A stretch of DNA of 64,000 bases, taken from positions 3,076,501 through 3,140,500 of the forward strand of contig JAQPZY010001581.1 of the NCBI GenBank assembly GCA_029931535.1, in the 5' to 3' direction. The position numbers were made by a program, and so were the translations under genes. This document shows, one piece after another, positions 45,531 to 58,247 of the stretch. The stretch is from Margaritifera margaritifera. Lineage: Eukaryota > Mollusca > Bivalvia > Unionida > Margaritiferidae. Position 1 is the stretch's first letter. The number at the start of each line of letters is the position of its first letter. A model generated the notes under the pieces. That model saw only the letters and a program-made list of their open reading frames with translations, had not been told where the DNA came from and searched no databases.

Positions 45531-47693
45531 TAGCTCAGAGCTTGTTCTCCTATATTGGAGTGAAACCCGAGAAAAATATGGATTGGCAATGCTAGACCGC
45601 TTGCTTAGCAACTCTTGTCTCGAGTTCCATTCGTTGTTTTGAGACATGTATGCTCTGTATTTCTTTTCTTTTTTCTCCGGGTTTTGCCATTTGATTTAGT
45701 TCCAAGACCATCTCACTCCATCCACCACGCTTACCGTCGCGAGGTGTTAGAAGTCGTAACTAGCTGTACATTTAATTTATAAAATGAAGTTTAGAAACGG
45801 GCTGTGCTGAGGAAGCAAAGTTAAAGGAGTGTGCTTCGGTCTTCAGTTTCCTTGCCAATATTGTTCACAGAAAGATTTTGTATCTGTCAAGGAGAATGAA
45901 ATAAAATTGGATCCTGGGTACTATCGGCCTCGAGTAACCGGGAAGATTAAGCCTTGAAGCCAGGAAGAAAAAACCTTTGATTCTATTGATCCTTTGTGTC
46001 TTTGCATTCAAGGCATTGTTTGTACAATGTGCACATAAAGATGAAAAGGATCAACATATTTTAGCACGGGTAATTAGAAGGTAGCGTGTAGACCCATAAA
46101 TTATGCAAACAACATTTGAAAGGAATCTTGAATATAGGACATTTTTGAACCGGATACATTTAGGTTCATTTGCCTGATAGGTTGATAGGTGGTATCAACT
46201 TAACCTATAAAGCAAATGAACCTAAATTAAAAAGAAAGAAAAAAACCCATAAAACTTATTTCATGTCACTGGCCATGGGCTTCAAAAGTTTGCCACCGTC
46301 TGCGTAACAATCATTGTGGTATTGTATTTATTGTAGTTTGTTTTGTTTTTTTAGTTTTCTTATCTGCTGTACTAGTCAGAACACAAACACACACGTCAAA
46401 ATAAAGGTAATATCTGGTTCATTATAATTATATCGTTACAAATGTTGGAGAACTATTGGATACTATTTTACAAATTCACATACTTACGTTGTACTTTAAT
46501 GAATTCAAAAGTAACATTTTTATGACAAGCTGAAATATTGAGTTGATTGACAAACACAACATCGTACATACTACTCATAAAATTGACAATAATAAGTTTG
46601 ATTGACATATTACCGTATTTATCCATGTATGACACCAATCCAACTACAAACAGGGTAGACCCAGGTTTAAAATTGTATAATGCGCCGGTGTATCGGAATA
46701 TACTAATATGCGGTTCCTTTGTAAACAAAAGTAGAACGAACAACATACACCTGATTTCGGCCTTACAATGCTGTATCTGCATGGATAATTTTACAGTTAT
46801 CCATCTGGGTCGAAAACGGAAAAACTTGGCCCTTGCGATTTGTTTACATTAAACTGATACGTTTTGATCTTATCTTCAGAGAAGAAACAAAAATGACGCT
46901 ATTTTGCTATACAACCAAACTGATCATACACATTTTTTGCTGCCTAATATAAATTTAGCTTTTGGTTATCTTGAAGGTGGAAGTTGGCATGCTTTGTTTT
47001 CTTATTAATTTAATTTACCTTCAGTCGATTCCTTTTTGTCTTCCCACATGCTCTGAGTGTTGTTTCTATTTCATAGCAATGATAGCCGAAACAGGCCTGG
47101 TGACCTAGGCTAGCATAGATTATGAGACGTTAGACTGGTCGACGTCGTTTACAGATGGGCACACGTTATACACTAGCATACACGGTATAACATGCTTACG
47201 TTTTGCTCGTGTAATTACATGAAATGAGTTGAAGCTGGTTACAGTAGATTTGCACTGAAATTGATTGCCTGACCAAAAATCAATGCCCTGTGATATATTA
47301 AAAAGTGAATTCGAACAAAGCATTAATTTAAGAAAGAACTCGAAAATGAAATATGATGCTCCTTAATAAGTCTTAAACGTGTTATTTCTTTATAATTTTT
47401 TAATGAATACATGAAATATTTTGTGTTCCTGTGATATAATAAACAGATAGAATCGCATACGCAAAGATTTTTCATGAGAGAACGCACGAAACACCTGTGC
47501 AATATAAACTTTTTTTTTAAAGATAAGTTTAGGTAAATTCTATATCTTTGAAAAGATGCAACACACAAATTAAAGTTATATGTCTAATATATTTACGGTG
47601 GACAAAACTGAACGTTTTTACATGCTCTCTTTCAAACCAACTTATCAACCACAAACTTGGAAGCAGTTATTCAATTAGCCACTCACTTCCTCA
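45531..47693. other. unique interval with one strong hairpin
   Basis: TTTAGGTTCATTTGC (46158-46172) is mirrored by GCAAATGAACCTAAA (46213-46227), forming a 15-bp stem around about 40 bp that itself contains AACCTATCAACC-type inverted words. No genes were supported. Confidence 0.6.
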
Positions 47694-47825
47694 CAGTGGT
47701 GTACTGGCCATTGGGCATACCGGGACAAATCCCGGTGGGCCGCCGCCGTTACTGGTGTGAGCAAAACCCCGGGCCTGTCCCGGCAGATAAGTCCTGGGCC
47801 GAGTTGCTTACCCGGTACACTCCTG
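47694..47825. mobile_element. hAT-type MITE, 132 bp
   Basis: The left end CAGTGGTGTACTGG and the right end CCGGTACACTCCTG are imperfect inverted repeats. Flanks CTTCCTCA (47686-47693) and GTTCCTCA (47826-47833) match at 7/8. The interior is GC-rich (GGGCATACCGGG, CCCGGGCCTGTCCCGG), unlike its neighbours. Confidence 0.7.
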
Positions 47826-47877
47826 GTTCCTCATTCAGTCTCTCTTTCTTCTTTGTCTCTTTCTTTCTTGTTAATTT

Positions 47878-47912
<35 letters not shown>

Positions 47913-50900
47913 TTAAACCTGGGTTTGTAAACAGGCAGTTTAGGATAAAAAGAATACGTATGATATGTTACACAGAAGTTGTGATTGGTCAAGTAAGTTG
48001 AACTAGGTTATATAATCGTAACAAACGCGGTGTTGAAAATCTAACAGTGATTGGTCGATTCCTTTGTGCACGTGGTTGTAGGCTAAACCGCTTAGGTATG
48101 CAACCAATCGACATTGTTCAGTGATAAAATCAGATATCAAACAAAATTACCTTATGTGTCACTTTGCCAGATTCACCTTTCAATCAATGGTCCACCAGCC
48201 AATCAAACTACGAGAAGGAACAACTTTCCTTGATTGCAGTTAGGTTCACACTGAGTGTTGGAAAAGTCTGCTTCCTTTTATAGTAGAATCTCGGACATTA
48301 AAAGTCATTTGGTCTTTGGAATCGATGCAGGAAAGCGCATAACTGCATTGAAAGTACAAAGTTACCTAAATTACTTTAAAGATTTGAATAAATCCTCAGA
48401 TTCATGTGATTAATTGCCTTAGAATGAAAGTAGGATATGTAATTTTGTAACAATGTACAACAAGTAATATTCAAACATTCCTATTACTAGAATTGTTTAA
48501 TCTTCATGATGACTAGTAACTTTCTAATCATTCGTTTTCATCTGTTTACATTTAATTCTCATATCCTTTTATAGATAAGACATTGCCTTTACCAGTTCGC
48601 TGCAGCTGAAAGCCCGATTCCCATCTTCAAAAACTAAATTTCCACAAATTTACAAGTCCAGATATCTGTGACATGATTTTAGTAAAGCTTGCTCTAATTT
48701 TTCCTAATGCAAACTTTTATACATTGTTACATTTATTCACAAAGTCACATAATGGCATTGCATCGAACATTAAAGGTGTGATTCAGACAACATAAGTAAA
48801 ATAATATTTAAATTACAAAAATTCAAACTGTTCCCCAGATATCGCTTTGTAAACGCCAGTGCCACCACAAAAAGTTGGTTTCAGCCGGTTTCTTGGAGTT
48901 ATACGTGCTCTTGTTTTTACTTCATTTGTCATAGGATTCGCAACAATTAAACAGAAAATATATAAATTATAGGCCTTAAACACTAGCACTATTATTGTTA
49001 ACTTTTCAACTTTTTTTTGCGAAAATTCAACGCAACAATGACTGAAATGAGAACTCAAAACGAGACTGACCCCAGAGTCACATGGTGCGTACAGACAGTG
49101 GCGTTGGTTTACCTACGTCCCTGGAGAACAGTTTGATAAAGAGTCGTTAATCGTAAATGCTTGACAAGTCTGTTGGTTGTATGTCTCCTTTTATCCATTC
49201 TTTAGAAAGAAAACCAAAATACCTCTCACTTACCAGAAGATATTGTAAAAATAAAGTAGCGATTTGAAACAAAGGGTTCATGGCTAAAATAATAATAATT
49301 AATTAATGCTCACGTACTTCGGATCAATCACGCATTGAACCATATGAATCGTCGCTTTCACTAGAAGAGCAAAAAAAATAATAATAATAATTAAAATACA
49401 ACTTTTGTTTGTTTTATGCGTAGAAAGAAAGCTGGTAGAAGATTGTCGTCTGCCACTTGTAAAACAATACATAAGTGTCAGTCAATATAGACCATAACCT
49501 AATAAGCAAAAATACCGTATAATTCATGCAAAGGTTAGTCTTAAAAGGAAAGTCCATAAAAAAAATGTCCACTCTCTATTCTTTGACAGAACTTAAGTTC
49601 ATAAATACAGAAAATGTAAATGAAGTTCGGAAAAACTTATGCTTATGACTATATTTTGTTTTGTTCTAAGGTTTGAAAAATTTGCTTATCTACCGTGTGT
49701 TCGGCACCACTATGTTGCGGAATAAAATGCATGAATAATCTTAAAGCATCAGTGGATCTCCAAATGTTCGTTGCGTCATGAGGTCAGTTTGTTTTCACTG
49801 CAGTACTATATACACTACAGTTAAGAATGATGTTCGAGCGAAATATTTATATAAAATAAAAAATAAAAAATGTAACCATACTAAACCTCACCTTTGTTTG
49901 CTTTTGATTCAACTGTGTACCCTTTCCTGCCAATAAGAAGTAAGTTTGTGAGGATTTCTGACCAGAGTGAATGTAAAAAGCCTATGCTATGATCGCTCGA
50001 ACTTATCGCTTGAAAACAGATAAAAAAAACATGATGTATCTGGACTGAAAATCAAAAGCACGGATTCCTATTTTCGCTTCAACGTAAGGATTGCTTTACT
50101 ATTAAATAAATAATTTGCTATGTATGGCATAGACGTACTGTAATCGTGAGTTTCAATGCGTAGTACATGTAGTCATCGTAAACACACAAAGACCTAATGA
50201 CGTCACGAGCAGTCTGTAATGGCGGCCGACACGACAGAGATAATACGGTACATAAGCCATTCATTCAGTCGAATTATCAAATATTTTATGTTTTGGTGTG
50301 GAGATTATGTAAAACATGTCTCCTACATACCTTATGTATTAATAATTGAACACGGACTTTCCCTTTAAATATTAATGGTGATGATAATGACGATGATGAT
50401 GATGACTACGACAACCATTACGACGACGAAGATGAGCAGGAAGACAACGATTATCATGATGATGATGACGATGATGATGATGTAACTCGTTTGAGGCACA
50501 AACATTTTGCACATTAATTCCGTCTTTAAATCGCACTCAGTCCATGATCGAAACATGTAAAAACAAAAGTTTTGTTCTTTCGGTCAATGTGAGCGCCGGC
50601 TTTCTCGCTTTATATCATGTTCTCTTTCTTTTTTTTTTTTTTCCTTCTTTCATATATTGAATTAAAGTATATAAAAAAAAATAAACAAGGGTTAAACCCT
50701 GATGATAATCAAGTAGACTTCTCCGCAGTTCTTTTGTCAATCAAAGCACCTGAGCTTTATCAAGGCAAAATGGGTACATCGCAAATAGTAGCTGAAGATA
50801 AAAATGCATATTGTGAGCAATTTTTAAGTTTTAGATCGAACCGTTGTGTCACTTAATGTTATAGTTTCATCTGGGACTTAACACTATATATAAATAACGT

Positions 50901-51304
50901 TTCTGACACTAGATGTATACTCGAAGTGAAAGAAATCACATTTTTAAATTGAAAGTGATACACGATATCGCATTTGCATTACGTTTTGCAACATCTTTTC
51001 ATTCTAAAGAAAATGCCATTTTTGTTTTTTAATTTCCAATGGGGTTGACTGGGTCGGGGTCAGAGATTATTCATATTAAACTGGAAGATAATTTTTGACT
51101 GAAAATTAGAGTAATTTTTGATTTATGTTACTACAAATGATAGCTTCAAAGTAAAAGCCGTATATTCACGTATATTTGGTGAAAAAAGGAGAAACAAATT
51201 TGAAAATTTCAAATGTATACCAAAAAAATCATACTCTTAGAAGAATGAGTTCATTAGGTACAATTGCCTCTGATCTAATAGTTTATCTTATGCATGGTTT
51301 AAAT
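47826..51304. other. unique interval, microsatellite-like tracts only
   Basis: Poly(T) at 47881-47907. A degenerate GAT/GAC trinucleotide region lies at 50372-50482. Poly(T) at 50628-50642. No gene. Confidence 0.5.
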
Positions 51305-51415
51305 CAATGGTTCCCAAACCCCGGGTCGCGACTCAAATGACCTATACTGGCACTGCATTGTGGGTCGCAAAAGATGGTATTTAGGGTCGCGATCAAAAAC
51401 GTTTGGGAACCACTG
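51305..51415. mobile_element. hAT-type MITE, 111 bp, perfect 8-bp target duplication
   Basis: Ends CAATGGTTCCCAAAC and GTTTGGGAACCACTG are inverted repeats. The flanks are identical: GTTTAAAT at 51297-51304 and 51416-51423. Same family as 56797-56946, in opposite orientation (shared GATCGCGACCCTAAATACC). Confidence 0.9.
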
Positions 51416-52189
51416 GTTTAAATGAACAAAATGTGAATAAATTTCTGGGACCTATTTTTTCAACTCTCTCCGCATTCATTTGAACTTGCACTTGTAATCC
51501 TCATTAGTAGAAACGTACGATTCTATGGTATTTTACGGTAAATTCTTACCTGTCAAAGCCAAAATAACAGGTAAGCAAGTCAGTCTTGCTAAGATTATTG
51601 TCTTAGACATGGGTATGATAGATTTAGGATCAAATTAGGATCAGATTGTAGCCTGATCTATCTTGTTACTTATTGCCCTAAAATCGATAGTTATAATATT
51701 ACTTGTATTCCTAAAAGGTGTGTAATTAGGAATCGCACTTACTAACACCAATGTAATGTTGAATACCTTGAAAAATGTATACTTTGTGTTACATGTATTT
51801 GTTACACAATAGCTGACCCTCTTAATTTAGGAACAATAAACAATCCGCCATGAGTGTCTCGAAAAAAAAAAAATTTCCGCGAATTTGCATATTTGTGGCG
51901 TTATAAATACAGGGGGAGAGAAGAGTACATGAGAGGAAAAGCAAGAAGAAAGAAATGAGTTTGAATTTTTATTTATTTAACCATATGAACATTTATTACA
52001 AGAAGATATCTGCCTGCGACAACCATTGCTCATTGCTAGTTGTAGCAAAAGGTAAAAAAATTGAAAATGTAATAAGAAAGAAATAAATTAAGTATGAGAT
52101 GGATAGAGGAAATCTCAGGTCAAAGGTAGGCACTAAGAGGGCCATTATACGAGCGTATGACGACAGTGTTTCGTGTATCGCAACTAACT

Positions 52190-53600
52190 GCAGTCTCAAC
52201 GATGAATGACAGAACATATAGAGTACGAAAGGCTAAGATAGCAATTAGTGACAGAATATATAACGGAGTACGAAAGGCTAAGATAACAATGAATGACAGA
52301 ACATATAGAGAACGAAAGGCTAAGATAACGGTAAATGACAGGATATACAGAGTACAAAGGACAAAGATAACAATGAATGACAGAATATACAGAGTACGAA
52401 TGGCTAAGATAACAATGAATGACCGAATATGTAGCAAAGTACGAAATACTAAGATAACAACGAATGACAGAATATACAGAGTACGAAAGAGTAAGATAAC
52501 AATGAATGACAGAATATATAGAGTACGAAAGAGTAAGATAACAATGAATGACAGAATATATAGAGTACGAAAGAGTAAGATAACAACGAATGACAGAATA
52601 TATAGAGTACGAAAGAGTAAGATAACAACGAATGACAGAATATATAGAGTACGAAAGAGTAAGATAACAACGAATGACAGAATATATAGAGTACGAAAGA
52701 GTAAGATAACAATGAATGACAGAATATATAGAGTACGAAAGAGTAAGATAACAACGAATGACAGAATATATAGAGTACGAAAGAGTAAGATAACAACGAA
52801 TGACAGAATATATAGAGTACGAAAGAGTAAGATAACAACGAATGACAGAATATATAGAGTACGAAAGAGTAAGATAACAACGAATGACAGAATATATAGA
52901 GTACGAAAGAGTAAGATAACAATGAATGACAGAATATATAGAGTACGAAAGAGTAAGATAACAACGAATGACAGAATATATAGAGTACGAAAGAGTAAGA
53001 TAACAACGAATGACAGAATATATAGAGTACGAAAGAGTAAGATAACAACGAATGACAGAATATATAGAGTACGAAAGAGTAAGATAACAATGAATGACAG
53101 AATATATAGAGTACGAAAGAGTAAGATAACACAATATACAGAGTACGAAAGGCTAAGATAACAATGAATGGCAGAATATATAGCAAAGTACGAAAGGCTA
53201 AGACAACAATGAATGGCAGAATATATAGCAAAGTACGAAAGGCTAAGACAACAATGAGTGACAGAATATATAGCAAAGTACGAAGGGCTAAGACAACGAT
53301 GAGTGACAGAATATATAGCAAAGTACGAAAGGCTAAGACAACAATGAATGGCAGAATATATAGCAAAGTACGAAAGGCTAAGACAACAATGAGTGACAGA
53401 ATATATAGCAAAGTACGAAGGGCTAAGACAACGATGAGTGACAGAATATATAGACTACGAAAGACTAAGATAACAATGAATGACAGAATATATAGACTAC
53501 GAAAGACTAAGATAACAATGAATGACAGAATATATAGAGTACGAATGCTTAAAGATAACGATGAATGCAGAAAATACAGAGTACGAAAAGATAAGATATC
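52190..53600 (+). repeat. 42/45-bp minisatellite with long ORFs
   Basis: About 33 units. The central block is homogeneous at 42 bp (GAATGACAGAATATATAGAG .. ACGAAAGAGTAAGATAACAA). The right block has 45-bp units (GGCAGAATATATAGCAAAG ..), and the left block is diverged. Unit lengths are mostly multiples of three, so the plus strand is open for 334 codons (52157-53161; repeat DRIYRVRKSKIT) and then 152 codons (53164-53622, another frame). The minus strand is also open for 312 and 320 codons in two frames. Openness in several frames argues for stop-poor satellite sequence rather than a gene. Confidence 0.9.
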
Positions 53601-53828
53601 TATACAGATATTTGTTTACTAAAAACTTAAAAACTGCAAACATTATGGTGTTTTTTTAATTCTTGCTTTTGTAAACTAATATTATTATCATATTGTACGA
53701 AATCGGTATCTTACCGACAAATTCAAAATGCACTTGTATATCATAATTCAGAATGATTATGCGCAAAAACTACACAATCGGCTGTGAAGAATTATTGAAG
53801 GGTTTATGATTCTTCAAGATAAGGGGAA

Positions 53829-54338
53829 GGTATCAATGATTCTTTAAATTTCACAGACATATTTTGAGATAGCTTAGTATAGATAAGTGGAAAGTATCAA
53901 TGATTCCTTAGGGTTTACAGACATATTTTGAGACATCTTAGTATAGATAAGTGGAAAGTATCAATGATTCCTTAGGGTTTACAGACATATTTTGAGACAT
54001 CTTAGTATAGATAAGTGGAAAGTATCAATGATTCCTTAGGGTTTACAGACATATTTTGAGACATCTTAGTATAGATAAGTGGAAAGTATCAATGATTCCT
54101 TAGGGTTTACAGACATATTTTAAGACATCTTAATATAGATAAGTGGAAAGTATCAATGATTCCTTAGGGTTTACATATATATTTTGAGATAGCTTAGTAT
54201 AGATAAGTGGAAAGTATCAATGATTCCTTAGGGTTTACAGACATATTTTGAGACATCTTAGTATAGATAAGTGGAAAGTATCAATGATTCCTTAGGGTTT
54301 ACAGACATATTTTGAGACATTTTAGTATAGATAAGTGA
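53829..54338 (+). repeat. 64-bp minisatellite, about 8 copies
   Basis: The unit TCAATGATTCCTTAGGG .. ACAGACATATTTTGAGACAT .. AGATAAGTGGAAAGTA repeats at exact 64-bp spacing with few substitutions. First and last copies are diverged. Confidence 0.93.
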
Positions 54339-56089
54339 ATACAATTTAATCAGTAAACGATAAATTCAAATTCAGAATCGGACATGTATTTAACAAAAAA
54401 AAAATGAATAACATGGTTCAAATTAGACAAAAATATTGATGAATTCTGACCGGATGCAAATGTGTCAGTTTTGGCTTTTTGATTATTTTATTGCAACGGA
54501 TCTTTTAAGAGTTCTTGAAGATTTCGATTATAAAAGATCAATACACTCTTTTGTCCATGTACCAATTCACCTCTACCATTCTGATTTAGCCATGCTTGGC
54601 TATTTATAGACTGACATGACATCCAAACTCTTCGAACGTATATTTTTCAGATACTCTTTCGATTCCTTTGTTTATAAATACGAACAAATTGCTCGTATAA
54701 ATTTGGACTGGCATACTTGTGATAACTGAATAGTATAATTGCTTTGTATTGAATTTGTGTCAAATATTTTGTCGATATGATCAACGGAGACGTAAAATTC
54801 CCATTGCACCTATTTTGAATTACCTGACGCATGTTTTATTTGTGATGTCATATCGCATTTATCCGTTTATTACATCGACCTAACTGCGATGAGCATATAT
54901 ACAGATATGCCGTCGCATAATACGCCGACAGATCAGGATCTACGCTGCTCGCTTGAAATAATATGTAGAAAGAACAGCGTAGACCATGAGCTACTGGGGT
55001 ATCATGTGACAAGTTAGATATTTTGAGTTTAGCTCAGGACCCCACGTGCTGCACTTCATGTACCGACCGATTCCTATTCATAACGACATTTGCGTCCTGT
55101 TCGGCTTTGTTAGATTGATATTCGAGTCTCTCCTACCATATTTTCCAGACTCAGGAAAACTGCGGAAATCTTCAACGCTTATTCTTCCAAACGTGTATGC
55201 CTCGTAATGACGTATTTAATCCAATAAAAGCAGTACAGCATTATAGTTAACATCCGTATTTGTTTACTCTGCGGCTCCTTGTGCCACATACTTAGATACT
55301 AGGTTTATATTTAGACATTTATGTAGTTCTCTTTAGCTTTGTCTCTCACATTTTCTTTATTTGGATAGTTTTACATTTTCTTTATTTGGATAGTTTTACA
55401 TTTTCTTTATTTGGATAGTTTTGCTTATCTGTACTTGATACAAAGTTCTTGTTCTACGCTCGTGACTGTATGTGTTTCTTTTTGCAGGTATTTTATTGTT
55501 CCCTGACGAAAACCTTGTTTTTGGTCAAAACGTAGGAAAACTTCCTTCCCGAGCCATTTTCCAACTTTTATTTGAACTGACCAAAGTAGCCAATCATTTG
55601 ATGAAATACCTTGGATATTTCCAAGATATTTTGCAACATGCCAATAGAATTTCATGCTAATTTAACACGGCAAGAAATAGTTAATTTTACACTTTTAATA
55701 ATAATATTTTAAAAGAAAAAGTTTAATTTCATATAATCGTAGAAGTTATTTATATGATATATCACATATTGTCTTTCATCTGTTTCTACAACGGCTATTG
55801 CAAATTAAATTTATTGGGGCAAGGGTTGGGCACGAAAACCTATTATTTTTGTAGCCCATTTTAATGCTGGACGAGCTACTCCAAAATAAATCCCTTCCTC
55901 TACATTTATATCAGCCTGTCGCATAAATATGTCCTCTGCAACTTCAAACTGATTTCCGTCCTATAATTTAATTGTCCATCTCTGGTTCCTAATTTTGAAC
56001 CATCATCATCCTTGCTGAGAACATACAAAGACCTTCTCAACTGGGACATCTTCAGAGGTCAAAAAGATTGCCTTCATGGTAAAAAGGTT
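54339..56089. other. mostly unique interval; weak palindromic MITE remnant
   Basis: 54895-54970 contains TATGCCGTCGCATAATACGC and CGACAGATCAGGATCTACG, a truncated fourth copy of the palindromic MITE family. Three copies of a 26-bp unit (GATAGTTTTACATTTTC..) lie at 55343-55422. No gene supported. Confidence 0.55.
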
Positions 56090-56387
56090 CAGTGGCGGCG
56101 CCAGGGGGGTCGAGGGGGCAATTGCCCCCGGCCGCCGGGCGAGGGAGGGACGCCGTCGGGAGCTTTTTTGCCAACACACACACACACACACACAACACCC
56201 CATCTAAGCCCCCGGTTTCAGGGTTTAGATGGGGGGGGGGTGGAGTTGTAGGTTGGCAACTGACATAAAAATTGTTCTCTGTGGCAAAATAGGGGCGCCA
56301 CTAAAGAACATTGCCCCTGGGCGCCTTGGTAGGGGCGCCATTTAAGAACATTGCCCTCGGGCGCCTCAAACCTTCGCGCCGCCACTG
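56090..56387. mobile_element. hAT-type MITE, 298 bp, perfect 8-bp target duplication
   Basis: Ends CAGTGGCGGCGC and GCGCCGCCACTG are inverted repeats. AAAAGGTT flanks both sides (56082-56089 and 56388-56395). The interior is very GC-rich (GGGGGCAATTGCCCCCGG; two GGGGCGCCA.TTAAGAACATT copies) and includes a (CA)n tract at 56174-56193. Confidence 0.93.
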
Positions 56388-56796
56388 AAAAGGTTGCTCT
56401 AATTATTCGCCTCTTATGACATGCAGAAGTGCGCATATAGCCTATTATACATCCCTGAGCCCGCAGGGAGCAGATCGAACCTATTCTACATCCCCGAGCA
56501 AACAGGGAGGAGAAATTGTTCAAGAATTAACGTAAAATACAAGTGTCTTATTGAGATAGAAATCAAGCAAATTTCTCTCCTCTTGAAAATACAACTGGAA
56601 TTGGAACTGAAGCATTTTACTTTAATTTCAGCTTTCTTCCATTTATTCTCATATTTTCACAATCTTTCTATCTACATTTTATTTGATCATGCCACTTATT
56701 GTATTTTTTATATCATTTTGTTGCTTGTTTGACGGAGGATAAAAACATTAAAGAAGCACAGAAATCCTTGGCATGGCTTTTCTCCACACTTTACAT

Positions 56797-56946
56797 CAGT
56801 GGTTCCCAAACGTTTTTTGATCGCGACCCTAAATACCATCTTCTTCGACCCAAAATGCGGTACCGGTATAGGGTCGCGAGGGTTCTCTCATTTGGGTCGC
56901 GAGGGTTCCCTCATTTGGGTAACGACCCTGGAATTGGGAACCACTG
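56797..56946. mobile_element. hAT-type MITE, 150 bp, second copy of the 51305 family
   Basis: Ends CAGTGGTTCCCAAACG and GAATTGGGAACCACTG. Flanks CTTTACAT and CCTTACAT match at 7/8. Compared with 51305-51415, it carries an internal tandem duplication of a segment around GGGTCGCGAGGGTT. Confidence 0.85.
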
Positions 56947-57423
56947 CCTTACATGAACGTAATTAGGACTCTAAGAAAGAAACAATGTGCACCGCTGAAG
57001 GAGTGTGACATTCAGCACAGTTTATTGATTCCGCTGAAGTACCCAAAATGTCTTTGGAAGATTATTCATAGGAACTGCACTCAGCAAGTTTGCTTTGCGA
57101 GATTTCTTCTGCATTAGTGTCAAAAGATGGCTGCATACTTACTGCATTGAACACATAAACTTATAACTGAAAAATGGTAATAATACAAAATAGTTTGAAG
57201 ATAGACTAGATGAAGTCATATAAAGTTTGGCGTCCGTCATAAGCATAACTGTGTACCGGCTTTCTCATTCCACTGTGACAATTGTTATATTTCATGAACT
57301 GGATAACTTTCAGGTCAATATCTCTGGTCTTGCTCTCGTGTTCGCGCATACAAGATACAGTTATGTCCCTTACGTAAAATGCCCGATCAATATTGGTCTA
57401 AGATTGAGAATTCCGGGGTTTGC

Positions 57424-57745
57424 ACTGTGACAATTAGACCATATAAGATCCTATATCAGATTGACAGTGACAATTAGACCATATAAGATCCTATATCACA
57501 TTGACAGTGACAATTAGACCATATAAGATCCTATATCACATTGACAGTGACAATTAGACCATATAAGATCCTATATCACATTGACAGTGACAATTAGACC
57601 ATATAAGGTCATATATCACATTGACAGTGACAATTAGACCATATAAGATCCTATATCACATTGACAGTGACAATTAGACCATATAAGGTCATATATCACA
57701 TTGACAGTGACAATTAGACCATATAAGATCCTATATCACACTGAC
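57424..57745 (+). repeat. 40-bp minisatellite, 8 copies
   Basis: The unit ACAGTGACAATTAGACC .. ATATAAGATCCTATATCAC at exact 40-bp spacing. Two copies share an alternative GGTCAT variant, alternating with the standard form near the right end. Confidence 0.95.
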
Positions 57746-58152
57746 GGAAGTTATAAATTCAGCATCATATTGTGGGACTGAGATACTCCATGCGCTTCTA
57801 TTAGTAACAAAATATAAAGAAATCGAAAGGCTGCCTATGCAGTGCATCTGGATATTAACTTGTATTTACCTGACTGGAGAAATATTCACTTGCTCAGGGT
57901 AGAGAGATGATATTTACTACAAAGAAAATGGATCAATGTTCACTTTGGTATAAGTAGATATTTTAAACACATATACTTTTGAAAGTTTAACTTTGATTTT
58001 ACAAAATTACTATGACAATCAGATATTCTCTTGAAGTGTCTATCCTTTTTTCTCAGGAAATTTACATAATGCCTGTAATATTTTAGTATATTGACACAAT
58101 TCCTGAACAGATTTGACTGATCTAGTAATTTTAGAAAGTAGATGAACTCGCT

Positions 58153-58155
<3 letters not shown>

Positions 58156-58244
<89 letters not shown>
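58156..58244. repeat. (CT)n(AT)n compound microsatellite
   Basis: C-run, then about 40 bp of CT, then about 42 bp of AT. Same composite architecture as 11876-11974. Confidence 0.95.

Positions 58245-58247
<3 letters not shown>

Noticed and set aside
49097..49130. CAGTGGCGTTGG, a hAT-like left end
   Set aside because: No matching right end or target duplication within the next few hundred bases.
54647..54832. Minus ORF resembling a LINE C-terminal helix (YKAIILFSYHKYASPNLYEQ)
   Set aside because: Similarity is limited to a generic pattern, and no flanking RT or NTR block was found.
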